64,000 nucleotides of DNA from Ichthyophis bannanicus (Eukaryota > Chordata > Amphibia > Gymnophiona > Ichthyophiidae), in the NCBI GenBank assembly GCA_033557465.1, contig CM066036.1, forward strand, positions 724,359,828-724,423,827. The letters are read 5' to 3'. Below are positions 42,465 to 54,789 of the stretch, one piece after another (positions within the stretch are counted from its first letter, which is position 1; each line of letters starts with the position of its first letter). The notes under the pieces are model-generated. The model was not told where the DNA came from and made no database searches. It was given only the letters and a program-made list of their open reading frames with translations. A program made the position numbers and the translations under genes.

Positions 42465-43167
42465 GGGGCTTGTTTTACTAAGCTTGGCTAATGATTAACA
42501 AGTGTTTTCACACCCATACAAAAGGAAGTCAGCATTAGGTGTCAGAAGGGGTGGACGTCAAACAATCTTGCAGTGCTGGAGGCTTAAAGTAAGCACTGTG
42601 GGGCTGTTTGAGGCCATTGCCACCAGTTCAGGTCCCAGAGAGGGGCAGTAGGGGTAGCAATGGGGGCCAGGAAGGGGGCAGAGTGGGAACAAGGGGACAG
42701 AAGAGATGAAGCTCACCTAGAGCACCTCTGAGCCTTGCACCTTCCCTGACCAGATATTCCATGCTGGGGTCAAATCCAGCCGTCAACATTGAATATCTGG
42801 TGAGCTCGGGTAGGGTGTTAGCTAACTGGGCATTGATGATATTCAGCTGATGCTCAGTTAGCTAAAAAAGCTGCTTTTTTTGTGCATAACTTTAGCTGAA
42901 TATCGCCAATACCTGGTTAACTGCAGCACTGCCTCCAGAACACCCCAAATCACCCCAATGCTATGCTGTTAGCATTATGGTGTTTAGTTGCATAGGAAGA
43001 GAGATTCAATGTCACAAACTGCTATGTGCTCCTGAATAACCCACTCACAGCAATTAACCCCTATTAGCAGGTCGGCTAACCGTGTTAATCATTTTTAAAA
43101 TGCCCTCTATGGGATCTAGTTGCAAATAGTGTGTACTAACCCTTAGTCCATCTTAGTAAACATGTTC
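42465..43167. mobile_element. Harbinger-like MITE
   Basis: The left end GGGGCTTGTTTTACTAAG is preceded by TAA. The right end CTTAGTAAACATGTTC is followed by TTAA, so the ends are imperfect inverted repeats with a possible 3-base TAA/TTA duplication, the PIF/Harbinger pattern. The interior has 'attcaatgtcac', 'aacattgaatatctgg' and 'ggcattgatgatattcagctgatgc' words. No coding capacity is seen. Confidence 0.6.
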
Positions 43168-44261
43168 TTAAATGGTTTGGGCTATGGTCCTGCCCCTTAA
43201 CCCTTTCAGGTACACCTCATCTCCAGAAATATTTGTTACAGCTTTTATTGGGCAAAAGTAGCTGAAGAAAAAACAATCCCCTATCTTGAATACTATTATC
43301 TTCACAAAGAGGAGGTTCTAGATTCTTTCTTTTTTTTTATGTAGCTCATATTTTTGTCTCTCTTTGTCTTTTTATTTTGTATTTGTTTTTTGCTCTTTTT
43401 CTTTCCCAGGTCTCCACCATTTATTGCTGTCCTTCACTTGTTCTTCTTTGGCCTCCTCTACATACTATTTAATCTTTTCTCTGGCTCACCCTTCCTTAAC
43501 TCTTTTATTATTCTTTCCTTTACGATGATTTAGATTTTGCATATTTTGGGGGGTGGTTTCTCTCTTCATCTCGGAGCTTGATATAATATGTGGCATTTTC
43601 CTTTAGTGAAAGTAATTTACTCTTTTTTTTCCTTAGATTTTTCTGCCATAATATTATTTCCTAATCTGGTAGGGTTCAAATGGAGATATACACATTTAAA
43701 ACAAACTAAAGAATAATACCATCAACATGTAAAAACATGCAGTGTCAGAATAAGGAGTTATCTCCAATGTAAAAAAACAAATGCTGAATTTTAGCATGTT
43801 TGTTTACTTCCTTCCTCACACAGGATCCATACTTCATCTCAGAAGATTCAGTGGTGTTGGCATGCATCTCAGCAGTCATCTGGTAAAAGAGACCAATGGG
43901 TGCTAGTTATCTGAAGTGTGAAAGAGGAAAGGATGGTTGTCGTGGCGGTGATAGTAGAAGTAGAACTACATTCCTCCCAAACTCTACCCCTGTGCATGCT
44001 CATACTGAAAATACAATCAGTCTTATGTGCTTGCTGAGAGAATAGTTATCGACTAAATTGTGCGTAAGCATCCATTCACATGCTTAAGTCCTTGACAATA
44101 GTGACTTCCCTGCATAAATTGTCTGGGCATGTGTCCAGACCTTTATTCTGCACGTCTCCATTTCCTGAGACACTGACAGAGATGTTTATCTTTCAAGGTG
44201 GGAGCAGGTCAACTTTAGAACTGCCCCTCCTACAGAATTTTGAACAATTTGATTTGTGCAT
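43168..44261. other. Non-genic stretch
   Basis: T-rich runs occupy 43320-43660, with no recognisable open frame, SINE or LINE. Confidence 0.5.
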
Positions 44262-45235
44262 TTATATAATTTATTTATTTATTTAGCTGTGCTTATACAC
44301 CACTTTTCACCGGGTCAAAGCGGTTTACAATAAACAAGAGGGGATACATTAAAACAGGTCATGACATATTTACATGGGGTGGGGGGGTTGAACCATCACC
44401 AGGGGAGATCAAAACATATTTAGGTTCAGAGGTTCAGAGAAGAGCCACCAAAATTGTAAAGGGGATGGAAGGATACTCCTATGAAGAAAGGCTAAAAAAG
44501 TTAGGGCTCTTTAACCTGGAAAAGAGACGGCTGAGGGGAGATATGATAGAAGTCTATAAATTAATGAACGGAGTGGAACGGGTAAACGTAGATCGATTGT
44601 TTACCTTATCAGAATATAGAAAGACTAGGGGACATGCAATGAAGCTACAGGGTAAACTATTTAAGACTAATAAAAGAAAATATTTTTCACTCAACGTGTA
44701 ATCAAACTCTGGAATTTGTTACCGGAGGATGTAGTAAAGGCTGTTAGTGTAGCTGGGTTTAAAAAAGGTTTGGACAAGTTCCTGGAGGAAAGGTCCATAA
44801 ACCATTATTAAGAAGGGACCCAGGATATCAATGCTTGACCCAGTACAAGCATTGCGGAACCTGTGTCTTTTGGGGAAACTGCTAGGTACTTATGACCTAG
44901 ATTGGCCACTGTTGGAAACAGAATACTGGGCTTGATGGACCTTGGTCTGACCCAGTATGGCATATCTTATGTTATTATGTTCTTACATTCCTGAAACTGA
45001 TATGCATCAGGGTTTCATATCGTATCTACACCTCTTGTCTGTTTCTCAGTCTCAGTTTGTCCAATGACCATCATGGGCATGACTTCAGTGGGTGCTGTTC
45101 TGTTTTGATCCAAGGTGTTCCTTGAATAAATGAGTTTTTCGTTGTTTCCTAAATGAGGAGAGGTCCTTGTTGCTCTGGATCTTGGCTGGAAGAGAGTTCC
45201 ATAATGAGGGGGCATACAAGTCAAATATGCAGTTA
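44262..45235 (-). mobile_element. L2-like 3' end, split by a CR1 insertion
   Basis: 44262-44420 holds ATTTATTTATTTA, then 'cttatacaccacttttcaccgggtcaaagcggtttac' (antisense L2 tail, also at 5735). 45000-45235 in reverse reads an eroded 'LWNSLP', 'KTHLFKEHL'-type tail (ttccataatg, ctcttcc). The young CR1 3' end at 44425-44990 lies between them. Confidence 0.7.
44425..44990 (+). mobile_element. Young CR1 3' end inserted in the L2
   Basis: It starts abruptly at 'ggttcagagaagagccaccaaaattgtaaagg' and encodes 'GYSYEERLKKLGLFNLEKRR', 'VDRLFTLSEYRKTRG' and so on. It continues through the 3' UTR (ggaaacagaatactgggcttg) to 'cttatgttattatgttcttac'. Over about 540 bp it differs from 38815-39360 at only a handful of positions. 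It is 5'-truncated, as is usual for target-primed retrotransposition. Confidence 0.92.
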
Positions 45236-45239
45236 CAAG

Positions 45240-46165
45240 TTTGATGATTAAACTTATCCTTTCAGTGAGTTGGAGTCCAGATGAAGAGCTCTATGTTCCA
45301 GTGGTGTGCTTCTTTTTAAAGCGAGAAGAGAGCCCCAATTGGGCGTTGGTGGAGGGAGCGGGAGGGGCGAGCAGCTCCCACTTCCTCCCTCGATGCCTGA
45401 TCGATGAGTTGGAGTCCAAGTGAACATCCAGTGGAACATCCAGGGGACACCTAAACAACCTTTCTAAAAAGTGTCTTTATGTGTTGTGTGTGGGTTTTTT
45501 TTTTTTAATAGACTTGGGATAGGTGCCGTTTTGACCTGCCCACATAGACATCCTGTTATAAAACTACTCTCTAAGAGGGTTATGTCTGTTTTTTTGCATT
45601 CCTCAAACCTTTTTACATAGTTCAGAGACTGTTGCAGTTACAGGGGGCTGAGTCATTGCAAGTTTGCCTTTTCTGGGTATGCATATTGAACAAAATGGCT
45701 TTCCTTGCAACTTCAGTATTTTGTGGGTTAGGGTGATCTTGTGAGCAATGATTTATGTGCTAGATGCAGTATGGAGATGTTTTCATGATTTCATTCCATA
45801 TTTCAAGGCTTGTATTCTGGTATCCCTGCATCTTTGTCTATTGCTGTAGTTTTTGATATGAATGCTGTTATGTGTGTTGCTGAAGTAGCTTGCATGCAGT
45901 GGGCTAGGTCAGACTGTGCTGCAATTTGTGTGCCTTCCTATCTGACCTCATGCAACAAATTAGAGTTGGCGGGAGGCATTCCACTTAAGCCCCTATTAGA
46001 GTCGGTGCCTCTTAGGGTTGTTCCATTTCCACTCCTATCTTTAACATCTATTTTAGGTCACTTGGCACAATTCTCAGTGATTTGACGGTGGGCTAGACTC
46101 TATGCTGGCCACATCATGTTTTCTTTTTTCCTGTGAGAGTGCTCTTTTTGCTTGCTCTTCCTGAT
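45240..46165. other. Non-genic stretch
   Basis: A small direct echo 'gagttggagtccagatgaagag'/'gagttggagtccaagtgaacatcc' is present at 45269 and 45407. Otherwise there are only short unsupported open frames. Confidence 0.45.
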
Positions 46166-46169
46166 GTTC

Positions 46170-46622
46170 TCAGTTGTTAAATGTTCTTTCTGCTTCTATG
46201 GTTAATAATAACTTGACAATTAATTATAATAAGCCTGAAGCATTGTTCCTCTCTAGAGGTCCTCGTCCGGTTATTTCTGAATCCTTGATGTTTGGCACAT
46301 TTAAGATCCCATTGCAGACAGAGGTTTGTTATCTAAGGGCTAATGCATGTGAAAGCCTTCGTAAAGTATGCTGTAGCATCGGTAGTTTATAAATTATGAC
46401 CATTAAATGGATTCACGTTCTTTTTGACCCTTGTCATTTTCATCTGTACTGCAAGATTTTTTATGTCTCTCTTAGACCATTGTAAGTTTATACATGGGTC
46501 TTTGTTTATCTACCATCAGGGTATTTCAGACTGCACAAAAGGTGGCAGCACAACTATGTTGGAAATTTGATTATATTACCTCATGTCTTGTGGCCTTACA
46601 CTGTGTGCCTTTAAGTCACCAA
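46170..46622 (+). pseudogene. Older L2-like ORF2 fragment (outer copy, part 1)
   Basis: It encodes 'NNNLTINYNKPEALFLSRG' and 'FKIPLQTEVCYL' (compare NNLAINYNKTEALIITR and TIPIRSEVRYLGV at 37615-37740). After a frame break it reads 'FQTAQKVAAQLCWKFDYIT' and 'LVALHCVPL' (compare LQLAQNTAARII, LHWLPI). The outer copy breaks near 46622 and seems to resume at about 50075. Confidence 0.75.
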
Positions 46623-46633
46623 AAACCTATCCA

Positions 46634-46765
46634 ACCTCATAAGAACATAAGAAATACCATACTGGTCACACCAAGGTCCATCAACCCAGTATCCTGTTTC
46701 CAACAGTGGTCAATTCAGGTCACAAGCAACTGGCAAGTTCCCAAAAAGGCACACAGGTTCCACTA
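46634..46765 (-). mobile_element. CR1 3' terminus, short antisense piece
   Basis: The text 'cataagaacataagaaatacc', 'ggtccatcaacccagtatcctg' and 'caacagtggtcaattcagg' is the reverse complement of the CR1 3' UTR and tail. It is about 130 bp, 5'-truncated. Confidence 0.85.
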
Positions 46766-46779
46766 GACAAATACACACT

Positions 46780-49700
46780 GTACCCTTGTACCTTGTTGCT
46801 TGAGCTAGCACCATGCCTTCAGCTAGCCCCCTATGCCTTCTCCTATATATACAATTTTTGGCAATACTAGGCAATGTCTCCCAGATAAACCACATAGGAA
46901 CTATCCCTATAATACATAGACAACAGCAACTGAGGGACATGATCCAACAGTGCTTGCCACATATGGTGCATCACAGGAGACAATACTACTTAGTTGAGAT
47001 CGATACTCTCAGCGAAACCGCACATCACACTACGGAGCAGTTCAACAACAATCATAGGCTAAGATGCATCCTCATCAACACCCACTCTGCCTGTAACAAA
47101 ATTCCAACTTAAACAGACTACATTAAAGATCAAAATATTGATAGCATGTGCAAAATGGAAATAGGATTCACAGAGGCTGACAACGTACTGATCAACCAGC
47201 TATGGCCACCCACACTTACCATCCATAACTGCTCCAGAACACTTAGTAGAGGAGGGGGAGTATGCTTAGTGGCCAGGAACCGCCTCAAGTTCGACGCCAT
47301 AGACACCAGCTCCATAAACAATATGGACTTCCTTATAATATCAAACAAGTCATTAACAATATGTCGGGCTTACAGAGCCCCACATGACAATGCCAACAAA
47401 TTATCTACTCTCCCCTCCAAACACCAATATTTCATATTTCTAGGAGAACTGAACCTAGCATCTGCACCCAATAAGCAGCTTCATCCTTCCTTGAAGCTAT
47501 GGAAACACTGCACTTTAAACAACTAATCACTCATCCAACACCCAGGAGAGGTGGAAAACTTGGTCTTATCTTCATCCCCGATGTTATCTCACCAGGACCC
47601 GAGCAAGAGTTCATCACTGTCTCTTGAGTCCCCTGGTCAGACCACAATGCGGTACACTTCTCTCTACCATGCTCTGTCCCCCCAGGCCCATCTGCCATGA
47701 ACCACAGATTTTGTCAGTTCAATGGCCAAGTATTTCTCACCAAAGTGCTCCCTCAACTCAAATTCATTACCTCCGATGCCAACCTGGATGCACGGATTAC
47801 CAGTTGGAACAATACCTTAGTGTCAGCAGCCCTCACGCCACAGAGTCACCTCCTCTAAGCAATGCCACATGGCTCCCTGGTACTCTTCATCTCCAAAGGA
47901 CTTAAAACATTACGTATGGTGAGTGGAATGCAAATAGAGAAGTACCAAAGATCCACACCTACATAGTTTATACCTAGAAAAGCAGAAATAATACTGTGAT
48001 GCCTTGAATAGATATAAGAGTGAGTACCACACCAACATTATCATGAGCTCCATCAACAAGCCTAGGGAGCTCTTTGACATAACTAAATGTCAGCTAAAGG
48101 AACCTGGTAACTAGGGATCCCAAGTCCCCAACTGTCCACATGTGATGGCTTGCCACCTCCAAGCCAAATATAAATCATATAGTCCTATGGAGGGCTTCAC
48201 CCCTTTATCTACACCACAAGATAACTCCCTAAGCACATGGTCCACATTCAAATCAGTGACCTCTGAGCACTTTGAAAACTTAATAGCTAACCTCAACACA
48301 ACCACTTCCCCACTTAACCCATGCCCAGTCTCTTGGATAAAGATCACAAGAACACAACTCAGCTCACATATCCTAAATATAGTCCAGACCTCCCTAACCC
48401 ATGGATACATGCCTCCCCAAACAAAGCAAACCTTGATTAGACTACTACTCAAGAGCTTAAAGCTGGACCCCACCTCTCTGACTTCCTACAGACCAGCATC
48501 CCTTTTATATAAAAAAAAATACAAAAGATGTTTTAGACTTAACGACAAAATTATATAAACAAGCATACCCCCCTTGACCAGCAACAACATGGCTTCAGAA
48601 CAAACCACAGCATGGAAATCCTTCTTGTTTCCCTACAAGATACTCTTATCACCGGCACACAAGCTCTCACACAAGGATTTATTTTCATTTTCCTTGATAT
48701 CTCTGCTGCATTTGATTCCATACCTCATCATCAGCTCTTCAGCCGACTTCTAGAGATTGGCTTACATGACACTATGATAAATTGGTTCCACTCCTACCTA
48801 AAAGACCGCAGCAAGCAAATAAAAATTGGCTCAAAGACATCAAACTTATTTTCCCTAGAATCAGGTGTACCCCAAGGCTCTGCCCTCTCAGCCCTCCTAT
48901 TCAACATATTCCTGCAGCCTCTATGCTCAATAATCCAATCTCATAAGATAAACTATGAAATATATGCTAATGATATAATGAACTACACACCATTTTAACA
49001 GTCAAACTGGACTACATTAAGCTATCTGAATGCTTCATTGCAGTAAGTAAATGACGACATTGTGACCTTACTATCAACCACAAAAAGACAGGTGCTCCAT
49101 GTGATCAAAGACCCATCCTTCAACCCACCACAATCTCTCAAGAATGGAGACAATGAACTATGAGCTAAAACCAAAGTTAAATACCTTGGCATAATCCTCG
49201 ATCAAGAACTAAACTTTCAAGCTCAAGTCAAAAAAACAACCAGTTCAATATACCACAAGCTATGAACATTAAAGAACCTATGTCTCACACCAGAGCTCTT
49301 CTGTACAGTATGCCAGGCAATAATAACCCCCTCCCCCCATGGATTACAGCAATATAATCTACCGAGGACTGCCTAAATACACCCTTTACCCACTCCAAAT
49401 GACTCAAAACGCAGCTGCTAGGGTCATTCATGATGTACCATGGGACTCTGATATCACCCCCATTATCACGAGAATAAAATACAAAGCATTACTTAGCACA
49501 TTCAAAGTCTTACATAACAAATGTGATATTTGTCTGCAACCATTGATATCTAAACTCAGCAGTGAAAGAACAAGAAGACAAAATGCACCAAATCTTCTTA
49601 CCAAACCAAGCACAAACAAGTTGCGTGTAAACACGCCTTCAGACTTTATGCACCATCGACCTAGAACTCTCTACCTGCTGACCTAAGGGTCAGTGAAGAC

Positions 49701-50070
49701 CTAACAGACTTCTGGAAAAGTCTTAAGACTTACCTCCTCCACAAGTTCTATGGCCCTGACTCATAACATGAATACATACCCACCAGTCTTACATCATTGA
49801 AACAATATGTAAATATGCACCCCACATTAACTCCTTGTATACTCGTATAACAAACTAAACAACCACCCCTCCCCAAACACTGTTCCAATTGCAACTGCTA
49901 TGTTAATCTGCACTTTTATGTTATCCCACATGATAGACCGCTTGTTCCATGCACTAATGTTCCCTAGTTCTTATATCTGTTGCTTGTAAACCACTCCTTG
50001 TTATCTGTTCTTTGTAAAATGCTTTGACTCCTAGAACAATGGCATAGAAAAAAAGTTAAATAAAATAAGT
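46780..50070 (+). mobile_element. Older L2-like LINE, degenerate (inner copy)
   Basis: It has the same protein order as 35318-38610, with many stops. It starts near the ORF2 N-terminus and lacks the tandem arrays. It ends at 'cttgtaaaatgctttgactcctag', then 'aaaaaaagttaaataaaataag'. Flanking pieces of another L2 copy (46170-46622, 50075-50300) show that it inserted into an older relative. Confidence 0.85.
46813..49686 (+). pseudogene. L2-like ORF2, inactive
   Basis: 46813-47112 has Met plus a hydrophobic stretch 'LCLLLYIQFLAI' and 'ILINTHSACNKI'. 47146-47526 has 'SRGGGVCLVARNRLKF', 'YRAPHDNAN' and 'LGELNLAS' (the usual GDFN is GELN, so the catalytic Asp is lost). 48142-48558 has 'PCPVSWIKITR' and 'LTSYRPASLL'. 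48612-48998 has 'IFLDISAAFDSIPHHQLF', 'SGVPQGSALSALLFNIFL' and 'IYANDIMNY' (YADD changed to YAND). 49339-49686 has 'YSNIIYRGLPKYTLYPLQ' and 'NAAARVIHD'. Enzymatic function is ruled out by both catalytic changes and the stops. Confidence 0.88.
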
Positions 50071-50074
50071 CAAT

Positions 50075-50300
50075 GCTCCAAATTTAAGCTGCTTACAATT
50101 GTCTTCAAGGTGGGTAGCTCTTCTTCCACTGGTACTCATCTACCCACTCATTTACATCATTTGCCCCAGCCTACCTTTATTAAAATTCCACTCATTAAGT
50201 TGATTCATAAAAACTTTATACATAGACATACTTTTTCATCTGCAGCACCTTTATTTTGGATTATCTAAAAGTTTTAAAATAAATTGTATTGTAACTCAGT
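50075..50300 (+). pseudogene. Older L2-like ORF2 fragment (outer copy, part 2)
   Basis: The text translates to 'FKLLTIVFKVG' and, further on, 'LIKLIHKNF', 'APLFWII', the section that follows 'LHWLPI..RI' in L2 proteins. It therefore continues the fragment that stopped at 46622. The retained order and orientation support one copy split by the inner L2 and the short CR1 piece. Confidence 0.65.
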
Positions 50301-50429
50301 CCAGTATAGATGAACATCAACTGAAATATATTTTGTTAGTGGCATTGAGAATATATCTGTCTGTATTTATAAGTCACCTTTCCGAATCACAGGATTTTGC
50401 CCAAGGCGTGATGTTCAAGGTCAATAAAA

Positions 50430-51178
50430 ACATAAAAAGTTGGATTTTAGAAGGGACATCTAGGAAGAATCTGCAATGTCCAGAGTACAACATCCAAAAA
50501 TCCAGGGGAGTGGCAACAGTGAAGGGAGGTACATATAAGTGCCTCCTGAAATAGATCCGTCTCCATCCTGAAAAATGATGGTGATGGGTCCTGTCAGACA
50601 GCAAAGCTGAGTATGTGTATGGGTGCGGGCCATTTCACAAATGTGGATGTCCCCGAATTGCACAGCCACAAAACTGGATACCTGACCAGGCTGGCTGAGG
50701 TATTTCAGAAGGGAGCAACTATATTATGAGACATCCATGTCCCATTTCAGATAATCAGATGTGCAGCGGTGGGCCAGTATTATATTTGGAAAAGGTATTT
50801 ACATGCAGGTTTCTTTGGCCAGGAAATATTAACTGTGGTGATAAGAGTACATTTTGCTCTTCCCCTGGGAAGCATTGCAGCCACGAAACAAGCACTTTTT
50901 TGTGGCTAGGAGCAGGAATAGGCATGAACAGCTCAACAACCAGGGCCAGATTTGCTTGTGCTGTTCTGAATTGGCACAGTGATGTGCATCTCTGTTGCTC
51001 TGCCTCAGGCCACTCCTCCACCATGACCCCATAATACATGCATGGGCTCATGCTGGTGATGTCTATACAGCCAGTTTTCTAAAACAGCTCCAGGGACGTC
51101 TCTATGATTTGCATGTCTGAATGACCATTTTCAGACATCCAAATCATGAATAGAGCTTCTAAATACCCCCCCCCCAAT
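50430..51178. mobile_element. TTTTAGAAG-ended DNA element
   Basis: The left side has 'ggattttagaagggacatc' (50440), with a second 'atttcagaagggag' at 50702. The right side, 51065-51178, has 'gttttctaaaacagctcc', 'gcatgtctgaatgaccattttcagacatcc' and 'agagcttctaaataccccc', the complement of the 14872 left end. Borders are uncertain, and it may be two overlapping copies. Confidence 0.45.
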
Positions 51179-51925
51179 ACATAGATTATATAAGAGGACA
51201 AATAACATACAGTGAAACACAAAATAACAAGGCCAAGCCTGTCCCATCCAGGGGACAGTACCCAGCAAGTACCCCAAAGGTCACACAGGTACCACTATGC
51301 CTGTAATAGGGCAATCAGTGCACATCTGGGGACCACTCCACTGACCTTACCCAGGATGCATCCCAAACAGTTTGTAGACCCAGCTAACTGAACACCCTTT
51401 ACTGCAGCCCCTAGTAAGGCATTGCAGGGTGTGACCACACGTTGTCGTAAACATATATACACCCAGTAGGCCAAACTGGGTACACCGTACCTGAGGTGCA
51501 TGCCCTAGCCTGTCCACAGTCGGCTGTCACAACACAATCTACCTACATCTACCTGGTCCACCCTAGCCAATAGTTGCTAAAGCACCAACCTAACATCCCC
51601 CCAGCCATCACTCCCCCATGTAGAAGGGGCATAACATTGATAGGCGGTGATGGGGGAAATGTGTGGATGTCCATGTATGCCTCGCCACCACGCACCCTAG
51701 GCACCCGCCTACCTGCACAGTGGATGGCCTGGGACTGTGCAATACCAGCACCGACAGCATATGGTCATGTCGGCATTGCAGGGGGGGTGTTTTTGCTGGA
51801 GGGGGTAGTGGCACCTGCCTGCAGTGGACCTAGGCCATGCCCTGTACCAGTACGTGGTGTGTAATGCAACAGAAAGGGTCTGGCTGAGGAAATGTAAAGG
51901 AAGCCCCAGGGACTGCTATGCTTCT

Positions 51926-52006
51926 GTGGCAACAGTGTGGTGCAGTACACACAGCCAGTGTGTCCTGGAGCAGAGGGTCACAGGTTCAAGTCCCAGCTGT
52001 GGATCC
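51926..52006 (+). repeat. tRNA-like (Pol III box A/B) module
   Basis: It contains 'gtgtggtgcagtacacac' and a box B-like 'ggttcaagtcc' (51983-51993). A close relative is at 63838-63920 on the reverse strand. It is not a tRNA gene: the stems do not close and it lies in a dispersed repeat. Confidence 0.65.
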
Positions 52007-52284
52007 TGCAGAGCATGTTCCTATATTTTACCCTTCAATGCAGATACAACATCAACATGTGCAAACCCTAGAGCAGCAGCGAACAGGGGTACAAACACCC
52101 ACTCACACAGGCTCCACTATCCAAAGCCTCATGGAGAGTCAGGCTGTTGGCCCCAGCACGGAGCTGCAGTTATCACCAGAGCACTACTCCTGCACAGTTT
52201 AGCAATGTCGGCACTGTGATCAGGACCAGTGTGGTGGGAAGGGTTGCTAACCACCCCTATCTTTGCACAATGCTGCAATAGGAG

Positions 52285-52308
52285 TGTGTGTGTGTGTGTG
52301 TATGTCTA
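52285..52308 (+). repeat. GT microsatellite
   Basis: A short run of GT dinucleotides (about ten units) occurs within copy 1 of the unclassified element. Confidence 0.8.
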
Positions 52309-53610
52309 TCCATTGTTTTGTGGCTGCCCACACCTCACTGGGCCCACAATGTCCCACTGTTACCAGCATTAGCCTGCATATGTGCATAATGAGGAGCAAG
52401 GTATTGTGGGTATGGCCCGGACAGGGCGGATTGACAGGATGCATCTGCACAGGATGTAGGGCAATGGCTGGGACACTGTAGTGCCCAACCACCACCTGCA
52501 TGAACAGGGTGGCCACAGCATGTGATGCAGGGAGGTCACTTTCACTTTGACCGAGCAGTGATCATGGCATGTCTATGTTCCCACATAGTGCTCTATACTA
52601 TCTGTCTCCAGTGATATCTGTGTGTTCCCAGTGCTGGGGCCTAATCACTGAGATACCTGCTTGGTGGCTGTGCTATATATATCCCACTTCTTGGTGCACA
52701 TAGTTCCTCTGTGAGCATGCACTATGGACTGGTTAGTGGACTGTCTGCAGTTAGTCTGTGCATGGTTGGAACACCTTGTAGGGTGCTGCAGGTGCAGTCT
52801 GGCTGTGCCGCCTGCTGATGAATGGCAGACCGTGGTGTGGGGCGGTTGAGGTTTTCCAGGCCACCCCCAGCATTACTGCTGGTCTGTCACAACCCAGTCA
52901 CAGGTATGGCTCTGGTCCACCAACCCTGGAGGTCTGTCTTTTGCCAGCAAGAACGGGGTTGCTGGATCTACAGCCATTCTGAAGGGCTCAGGTACCTGTC
53001 CCTCCAATCCCTCACCTACAAAAAGGGTGATTGTGGGCCCTGTGGGATATATATTGTATACCACTTTGACCTGTAGAGGCACCGCTACATAAACCTCATG
53101 CGAATCTAGACACCCCTCTGCCCTGATAACAGGTGCCCATGGCAGCCAGACCTTAACACTGGGTATGCACTAATCTGGGTGGTGCCTGGTTTCAGAGGGC
53201 CACATGTGACTGTGGAATACAGATGGACACCAAATTACCTTCGGATGCATTGCAAGGAACACCCGGCACACACTGGTAGTGATGGGGATGTACAGCAAGA
53301 CCTATCTATAGCACTACATATACTGCGGACCTAGTGCTGGGTGCCCATCCTATCCCTCAGGGTGAACACAGAACATGCACAATGGCATGGTCTGTAGCTA
53401 CTCTGTGCCAGTATCACGCACTGTCAGTTCATCTTTCCAAGCTGAGGTACCAGAGAGGTGCAGACCCTATTTGGTGATCAGCTGTAGACAGCTATTCAGC
53501 ATGTGCATTGCATCATGGGTACTGGTGGGGTTACCCTATCCTGGCACTCAGAGCAGACAGTTTGTGCAGTGACCTGCAGTCCTTCTGTACCCAGCCATTG
53601 CCGTGAGACA

Positions 53611-53682
53611 AGCCATGGAGGTATAGCCTACTGGTTAGTACAATGACATTCTTGGCAGTGGTCATTGGTTCAATTCTTCATT
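53611..53682 (+). repeat. tRNA-like (Pol III box A/B) module
   Basis: It reads 'gaggtatagcctactggttagtacaatgac' (box A-like TAGCCTACTGGTTAG) then 'cattggttcaattc' (box B-like). It corresponds in position to 61825-61896 of copy 2, which is on the opposite strand, as expected for inverted copies. Confidence 0.7.
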
Positions 53683-53705
53683 ATTCCCTCCTTTCATGCC
53701 TGTCC

Positions 53706-54230
53706 TGCTCATAGAAACATAGAAAAATGATGACAGAGAAAGACCACATGACCTATCTAGTCTGTCCTTCCATATCAGCAACTACAACAGTCCCCTTTTT
53801 TTCCTTTAGAGATCCTCTGTGTTTGTCCCATGCTTTTTTGAATTCAGGTACTGTCCTCATCTCTACCACCTCCACTGGGAGATTATTCCACGGATCAACC
53901 ACTCTTTCCGTAAAGAAATATTTCCGCAAATCACTCCTGAATCTATCCCCCTTCACTCTCATCCCATGTCCCCTCATAGCAGAACTTGCTTTCAATTGAA
54001 AGAGGCTCTCCCCCTGTGCATTTATGCCATGGAGGTATTTAAACATCTCAATCATATCACCTCTATCCCGCCTTTCCTCTAAGGTGTACATATTAAGATT
54101 CTTAAGTCTGTCCTCATATGCTTTATAATGAAGACCACTAACCATTTTTAGTAGCCACCCTCTGCACCGACTCCATCCTGTTCACATCCTTTTGAAGGTG
54201 GGTCTCCAGAATTGCACGCTATACTCCAAT
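53706..54230 (-). mobile_element. CR1/L3-like LINE 3' fragment
   Basis: In reverse, 53753-54145 is an open frame of 130 residues containing 'YEDRLKNLNMYTLEERRDRG', 'DMIEMFKYLHGI', 'RSDLRKYFFTERVVDPWNNL' and 'VPEFKKAWDKHRG', the C-terminal tail of CR1/L3-type ORF2. The right side, to 54230, continues with 'gccaccctctgcaccgactccatcc'. The left end 'catagaaacatagaaaaatgatgac' is the 3' terminus. It is the least degraded LINE tail of this subtype in the window. Confidence 0.85.
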
Positions 54231-54290
54231 AGTTTGCACTATACTCAATATAGTTTGCACTATACTCAAATAGTTTGCATGAATGTAGCG
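54215..54290 (+). repeat. Short tandem repeat, about 25-bp unit
   Basis: The words 'tagtttgcactatactca' recur three times with small spacers. This is a local slippage product at the edge of the LINE fragment. Confidence 0.75.
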
Positions 54291-54789
54291 GTCATATTTT
54301 TGCAGATCTGTGCTGCCAGCCATAATACCCTCGCCACAGTTGCCAACAATCCTTCAGTCCGTCTGTTAGCTGTGTAGGGTTCTGTCTTCCTGTGCAGCCT
54401 GCCACCCCATGTCCTGCACTGCTACCCTTTCCTGCATTGCACCTCTTCGTGCTTGCCTTGCCTGTGCCTGATCTGCATGGTACCACCACTCCTCTGTCCG
54501 CCCATCATTCTACGTATCCTGTCACCTCTGCCTCCTCTGGGGGACACGTATGCCCATCATCTGCCACCCACTGTCATTGCAATGCTTTGCATTGCCAACA
54601 CCCTGTGCTGTGGTACAGCTGCCCTCAACATGTTTGTCAACATTACTGGCAGCCACATAGGATGCCCGCAGATATGGCAGGTCCAGCAGCTCCCAGCTCT
54701 CCCTCCTTCAGTCACCTGTTCATTGCGTTTCCTCGGTGCTCTATCCAGTGTTAGGGTTACATCTGTTTCTATGCCTAACAGGTCATGCA

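Noticed and set aside
45254..45439. Pair of overlapping 60-residue frames near 45.3 kb
   Set aside because: Composition only; no domain or repeat copy supports either strand.
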